In this document: positions 6,163 to 8,898 of the stretch, in pieces
How the letters are laid out: every line of letters starts with the position of its first letter
Position numbering within the stretch: position 1 is the stretch's first letter
Origin: an uncultured Clostridiaceae bacterium
Lineage (GTDB): Bacteria; Bacillota; Clostridia; Lachnospirales; Lachnospiraceae
Direction of reading: 5' to 3'
Length of the DNA stretch: 8,898 nt
Assembly (NCBI GenBank): GCA_949841235.1
Contig: CATKZA010000046.1
Location: forward strand, 1 to 8,898
The notes under the pieces: generated by a model
The model's database searches: none
Told to the model about the DNA's origin: nothing
What the model saw: only the letters and a program-made list of their open reading frames with translations
Position numbers and translations under genes: made by a program

Positions 6163-6780
6163 ATGACAAGTAAAGAGAGGGCGGTTTTAAAGGCTCAGGC
6201 AATGAAGATTGACAGCATCTTCCAGATCGGAAAGTCCAGCCTGTCTCCGGCACAGGTAGAGGCAATCAGGTCGGCGTTGCAGACCAGGGAACTGATTAAG
6301 ATCAGCGTGTTAAAGAATTGCGGGGACGATCCGGCGGAACTGGCGGAAGTGATTGCCCAGCGCACCGGCTCCCAGGTAGTTCAGGTAATTGGGAAAAAGA
6401 TTGTGCTATACAAGAAGAATGCCAAGAGGGAGGCAGGGAAGCCGGAGAGGAAAAGGAATGGGCTGCGGGACAGGAAAAAATCTGCCAAAGCATCAGGAAA
6501 AGAGTTTGCCAAGGTGTCAGGAAGGGATTCCGCCAGGGCAACAGGAAAGGGAACTGCCAAGGTGTCAGGAAAGGATTCTGCCAGGACAACAGGAAGGGAT
6601 TCTGCCAGGGTGTCAGGAAAGGATTCCCCTAGGGCAACAGGAAAGGGTTCTGCCAAGGCAACAGGCAAGAAGTTTTACAGAAGCGGGGAAAGGAATGGGA
6701 CTAGGTCTGGGGGTGCAGGGCAGGGAAGGGCCAAGGCCATCCAGAGAGGTCAGAAGGGCCGGACTGCAAGGCATGGGTAA
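6163..6780 (+). CDS. yhbY: YhbY-type CRM-domain RNA-binding protein with repetitive basic tail
   Basis: A 205-residue protein. Residues 1-84 are a full CRM/YhbY domain: MTSKERAVLKAQA at the start, the FQIGKSSLSPAQV segment (20-32), a central ELIKISVL strand (43-50) and a closing VVQVIGKKIVLY (72-83). YhbY binds the large-subunit precursor and helps ribosome assembly. The usual protein ends near residue 97; here a ~120-residue basic tail follows. Residues 105-168 are eight consecutive octapeptides of pattern [KR][DGEK][SFT]A[KR][AVT][ST]G, one with Pro in place of Ala, and the last ~37 residues are rich in Arg, Gly and Lys. The start at 6163 has AGAGGAG just upstream; an in-frame ATG at 6109 does not. 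The last 8 bases overlap nadD (ATGGGTAA). The domain call is firm; the tail's role is unknown. Confidence 0.9.
   Translation: MTSKERAVLKAQAMKIDSIFQIGKSSLSPAQVEAIRSALQTRELIKISVLKNCGDDPAELAEVIAQRTGSQVVQVIGKKIVLYKKNAKREAGKPERKRNGLRDRKKSAKASGKEFAKVSGRDSARATGKGTAKVSGKDSARTTGRDSARVSGKDSPRATGKGSAKATGKKFYRSGERNGTRSGGAGQGRAKAIQRGQKGRTARHG
6475..6666 (+). repeat. 24-bp minisatellite inside yhbY (8 units)
   Basis: Eight in-frame 24-bp units code for the octapeptides of the YhbY tail. Units 2-7 alternate between endings coding V-S-G and [AT]-T-G, suggesting growth by 48-bp steps. Because 24 is a multiple of three, other frames also stay open and read as repeats, producing false ORFs on both strands here. 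Confidence 0.9.
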
Positions 6781-7390
6781 GACAGGAATCTTGGGCGGCA
6801 CCTTTGATCCCATACATCGAGCCCATCTCGCCATGGCACGGCGAGCCATGGAGGCGGAGGGGCTGGACCGGGTGCTTTTCATGCCATCTAAGATACCGCC
6901 TCATAAAATGGGCAGGAATATTTCCCCGGAGAATATCCGCAGGGAGATGGTGGAACTGGCAGTGGCCGGGGAGGATGGCTTTTATTTCTCAGATTTTGAA
7001 TTTCGCCGTCAGGAGGTTACCTACACCGCCCGAACCCTTTCCCTGTTTCAGAAGGAGCAGCCGGAGGAGGAGTTGTATTTCATTCTGGGAGGAGATTCCC
7101 TTTTTTATTTTGAAAAGTGGTATGAGCCGGAGGAAATCTTGCGCCATGCCAGGATTCTTGCTTTTTCCAGGGATGGGATGAGCGAGAATCAGATGAAGGA
7201 GCGGGCAGACATGCTGATGGAACGGTTCGGGGGAGAGATTCGAGTGATCCCCATGCCCTGGATGGACATGAGTTCCAGCGGGATCAGGGAGCGGATAGCC
7301 AGGGGGGAATCTGTGGAGGAGTGTCTTCCTCCAAGCGTGTATCGGTATATTGTAAAGACGGGCTGTTACCAGCAGGGGGAGTTCGTGTGA
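6773..7390 (+). CDS. nadD: Nicotinate-nucleotide adenylyltransferase
   Basis: A 205-residue cytoplasmic enzyme that joins nicotinate mononucleotide and ATP to give deamido-NAD, the shared late step of NAD synthesis. The N-terminal GGTFDPIHRAH (residues 8-18) is the nucleotidyltransferase signature with the HxxH pair His15 and His18. Near the C-terminus SSSGIRERI (167-175) matches the family's SSTxIRxRI motif, with Thr replaced by Ser. Length is normal. The start at 6773 overlaps the yhbY stop by 8 bases and has no strong ribosome-binding site, so translational coupling to yhbY is likely. The open frame extends upstream to 6389, but only because the yhbY minisatellite keeps all frames open; that extension is not NadD-like. 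yqeK follows after 70 bases. Confidence 0.95.
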   Translation: MGKTGILGGTFDPIHRAHLAMARRAMEAEGLDRVLFMPSKIPPHKMGRNISPENIRREMVELAVAGEDGFYFSDFEFRRQEVTYTARTLSLFQKEQPEEELYFILGGDSLFYFEKWYEPEEILRHARILAFSRDGMSENQMKERADMLMERFGGEIRVIPMPWMDMSSSGIRERIARGESVEECLPPSVYRYIVKTGCYQQGEFV

Positions 7391-7460
7391 AAAATACTGC
7401 GGTTGCAGTTTCTCTCGTGGGGTTTCTCGAACAAGAATGTTCTCAGAATGGAGGATAATG

Positions 7461-8051
7461 ATGAAGAAGACGTTAGAGGAGATACAGGAAGAATTAGAAC
7501 ATGTTTTGAGGAAGAAGAGGTTCCAGCATACGCTGGGGGTGCGTTATACGGCTCAGGCAATGGCGATGTGCTTTGGTGAGGATTTGGAATTGGCAGGTTA
7601 TGCGGGGATGCTGCATGACTGCGCCAAGCATTTGTCCGGGGAGGAAATGCTGTCCATCTGCAAGAAGAATGGCATGCGCTATAGCGAGACGGAGCAGGCA
7701 AATCCCTCCCTGCTCCATGCAAAGGTGGGCGCATATTTTGCCAGGGAACGCTATGGGGTGGAGGAGGAGGGCGTGCTTTCGGCCATTCGCTGGCATACCA
7801 CGGGCAAGCCGGGGATGAGCGGCCTGGAAAAGATTCTTTTCATAGCGGACTCTATCGAGCCGGGGAGGAAGATGCTGCCCCACATGGAGGAAGTTCGCCG
7901 GGCGGCATTCCGTGATTTGGACGAGGCGGTGTATCTGATCCTTTACCATACCCTGTCCTATCTGCGGGAAAGGGACGGAGAGGAGGGGACATTAGACCAT
8001 TACACGGTGGATGCCTATGATTTTTATCGGGAAGCGTGGGAGCGCAGATGA
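7461..8051 (+). CDS. yqeK: YqeK-type HD-domain hydrolase (bis(5'-nucleosyl)-tetraphosphatase, symmetrical)
   Basis: A 196-residue HD-superfamily metal phosphohydrolase. Family members split diadenosine tetraphosphate (Ap4A) into two ADP. The metal ligands expected for the family are present: His23, the His52-Asp53 pair within MLHDCAKH, His86, His112 (WHTTG) and Asp130 in the IADSIEPGR stretch (128-136). I chose the ATG at 7461 because GGAGG (7450-7454) is six bases upstream; the neighbouring ATG at 7458 is only three bases from it, and 7437 has no site. It sits between nadD and rsfS as in many Firmicutes. The function is from characterised homologues, not proven here. Confidence 0.93.
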   Translation: MKKTLEEIQEELEHVLRKKRFQHTLGVRYTAQAMAMCFGEDLELAGYAGMLHDCAKHLSGEEMLSICKKNGMRYSETEQANPSLLHAKVGAYFARERYGVEEEGVLSAIRWHTTGKPGMSGLEKILFIADSIEPGRKMLPHMEEVRRAAFRDLDEAVYLILYHTLSYLRERDGEEGTLDHYTVDAYDFYREAWERR

Positions 8052-8148
8052 TATTAACAATGTGTTTGCATTGAAAATGGTTTTGGCTGCTATGAGCGGC
8101 GAAGCCATGAATAGCATGGACTTTTATAAAATGGAAGCGAGGTAGAAT

Positions 8149-8496
8149 ATGAGCAAAGAGATGGCGAGAATCGTGTATCAGGCGTTGGATGAAAAGAAGG
8201 GGGAAGATATTAAGATATTGGAGATCGGGCATATTTCCGTTATGGCGGATTATTTTATTATCGCCAATGGCGGAAGCCAGCCCCAGATCAATGCGCTGAT
8301 GGAAAATGTGCAGGAGAAAATGAATCAGGCAGGCTACCAGGTGAAGCGCATCGAGGGGAATCGGAACAGCAGCTGGGTGTTGCTGGACTATGGCGACGTG
8401 GTGGTGCATGTATTTAATCGGGAAGATAGGCTTTTTTATGACTTGGAGCGCATCTGGAGCGACGGAAGAGTGGTGTCGCCGGAGGCACTTGGATAG
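8149..8496 (+). CDS. rsfS: Ribosomal silencing factor RsfS
   Basis: A 115-residue Iojap/DUF143 protein. RsfS binds ribosomal protein uL14 (L14) and blocks joining of the subunits, lowering translation in starvation. Characteristic segments are DYFIIANGGSQPQINAL (34-50), RIEGN (67-71), and the WVLLDYGDVVVHVF run (76-89) followed by FYDLERIWSDG (96-106). Length is typical. GAGG (8139-8142) lies six bases before the ATG. The gap of 97 bases to yqeK has small inverted repeats (such as CCATG 8105-8109 with CATGG 8115-8119) but no clear promoter or terminator, so co-transcription with yqeK is likely. In many Clostridia an LCP gene lies between yqeK and rsfS; it is absent here. Confidence 0.95.
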   Translation: MSKEMARIVYQALDEKKGEDIKILEIGHISVMADYFIIANGGSQPQINALMENVQEKMNQAGYQVKRIEGNRNSSWVLLDYGDVVVHVFNREDRLFYDLERIWSDGRVVSPEALG

Positions 8497-8569
8497 AAAA
8501 AGAAAACGCCGGCGCGCTCTTGGTTGGCATAACATTACGCTATGAGCAATTTCCTGTGCGGAAATAAAT

Positions 8570-8583
8570 CGAACATCTGTTTG
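8570..8583 (+). promoter_or_regulatory. LexA (SOS) operator
   Basis: CGAACATCTGTTTG matches the Gram-positive SOS box CGAAC-N4-GTTCG with one mismatch (T for C at 8582). It overlaps the first three bases of the lexA -35 box, so bound LexA would block its own promoter. Confidence 0.85.
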
Positions 8584-8609
8584 ACATATGTCAGTGGATG
8601 TGATATGCT
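8581..8609 (+). promoter_or_regulatory. lexA promoter
   Basis: A perfect TTGACA (8581-8586), a 17-base spacer ending in an extended -10 TGA, and TATGCT (8604-8609). The leader to the lexA start is about 43 bases. Confidence 0.85.
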
Positions 8610-8658
8610 ATATAAAACATAAATAATGTGCATGGTCAGCGCAGAAATGAGGTTAAAT

Positions 8659-8898
8659 ATGGCAGAAGGAAAGATTACGAAGAAGCAGGAAGAGATTTTG
8701 ACATACATCAAGCAGGAGATCTTGGCAAAGGGATATCCTCCCGCAGTGCGGGAAATTTGCGATGCGGTGCATCTAAAGTCCACATCCTCCGTGCATTCCC
8801 ATCTGGAAACTCTGGAAAAAAACGGATTTATCCGCCGTGACCCTACCAAGCCCAGGGCTATAGAGATTCTGGATGATGACTTTAATTTGGTCAGGCGG
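8659..8898 (+). CDS. lexA: LexA repressor, N-terminal part (3' end outside window)
   Basis: The first 80 residues of the SOS repressor, open to the window edge. The winged-helix DNA-binding domain is complete: [10 protein letters not shown] at the start (8-17), then [15 protein letters not shown] (25-39), the recognition helix region [16 protein letters not shown] (41-56) and the wing [14 protein letters not shown] (57-70). The usual Gly after REI is Cys here. The self-cleaving Ser-Lys peptidase domain lies beyond the window. The start has GAGG (8649-8652) six bases upstream. An SOS box over its promoter shows autoregulation. Transcription is separate from rsfS, though no clear terminator lies between them. 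Confidence 0.95.
   Translation, partial: MAEGKITKKQEEILTYIKQEILAKGYPPAVREICDAVHLKSTSSVHSHLETLEKNGFIRRDPTKPRAIEILDDDFNLVRR

Noticed and set aside
6302..6668. Minus-strand and frame-shifted repetitive ORFs over yhbY
   Set aside because: These are shadows of the in-frame minisatellite. The CRM domain and ribosome-binding site support only the 6163-6780 frame.
6389..6772. Open frame extending nadD 128 codons upstream
   Set aside because: It exists only because the 24-bp repeats in yhbY keep every frame open. NadD proteins begin close to the GGTFDPIH motif, and the ATG at 6773 fits that.
7428..7442. Possible SOS box before yqeK (GAAC and GTTC halves)
   Set aside because: The half-sites are separated by six bases instead of four, so it does not fit the LexA operator.
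8052..8148. Remnant of an LCP gene between yqeK and rsfS
   Set aside because: Translation of this gap shows no LCP motif. Only small inverted repeats are visible.

Overview
The window looks like chromosomal DNA of an anaerobic Firmicute of the Clostridia, most likely a Lachnospiraceae member. This rests on gene content and order: yhbY-nadD-yqeK-rsfS, an adjacent lexA with a Gram-positive SOS box, a DUF4321 gene, paired LytR-CpsA-Psr (LCP) genes and a DacF-like carboxypeptidase. The species assignment is inference. No phage, transposase, CRISPR, tRNA or rRNA gene is visible.

Layout. 1-1085 (+): the C-terminal part of an aconitase-family hydratase, cut by the window edge. 1086-1446: a gene-free stretch holding a 46-bp direct repeat (45/46 identical) on either side of an insert full of inverted repeats, then the terminator of the minus-strand gene. 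1447-1707 (-): a DUF4321 small membrane protein. 1708-2097: a divergent intergenic region with a strong minus-strand promoter, a structured leader element (copy A) and a plus-strand promoter. 2098-3165 and 3368-4411 (+): two paralogous LCP cell-wall glycopolymer ligases, each with its own promoter. A bidirectional terminator (4410-4436) separates them from the convergent D,D-carboxypeptidase gene (4435-5814, -). 5815-6162: a second divergent intergenic region with leader element copy B and the yhbY promoter. 6163-8496 (+): yhbY, nadD, yqeK, rsfS. 8570-8898 (+): LexA box, promoter and the 5' part of lexA, cut by the window edge.

How the genes work together. The LCP pair and the carboxypeptidase form a cell-envelope block: LCP enzymes attach polymers to peptidoglycan and the carboxypeptidase trims its stem peptides. 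The yhbY-rsfS block combines ribosome assembly and silencing (YhbY, RsfS) with NAD synthesis (NadD) and dinucleoside-tetraphosphate turnover (YqeK), a usual Firmicute grouping. lexA has its own self-regulated promoter.

Most interesting: (1) two copies of one conserved, structured element (34/40 identical in the core), each just downstream of a likely minus-strand promoter and forming the 5' leader of a membrane or envelope gene (DUF4321 and the carboxypeptidase); they could be an undescribed cis-regulatory RNA or an RNA-like dispersed repeat; (2) a YhbY with a long basic tail coded by an in-frame 24-bp minisatellite; (3) a carboxypeptidase with a degenerate cytoplasmic zinc ribbon; (4) the 46-bp direct repeat around a palindrome-rich insert.
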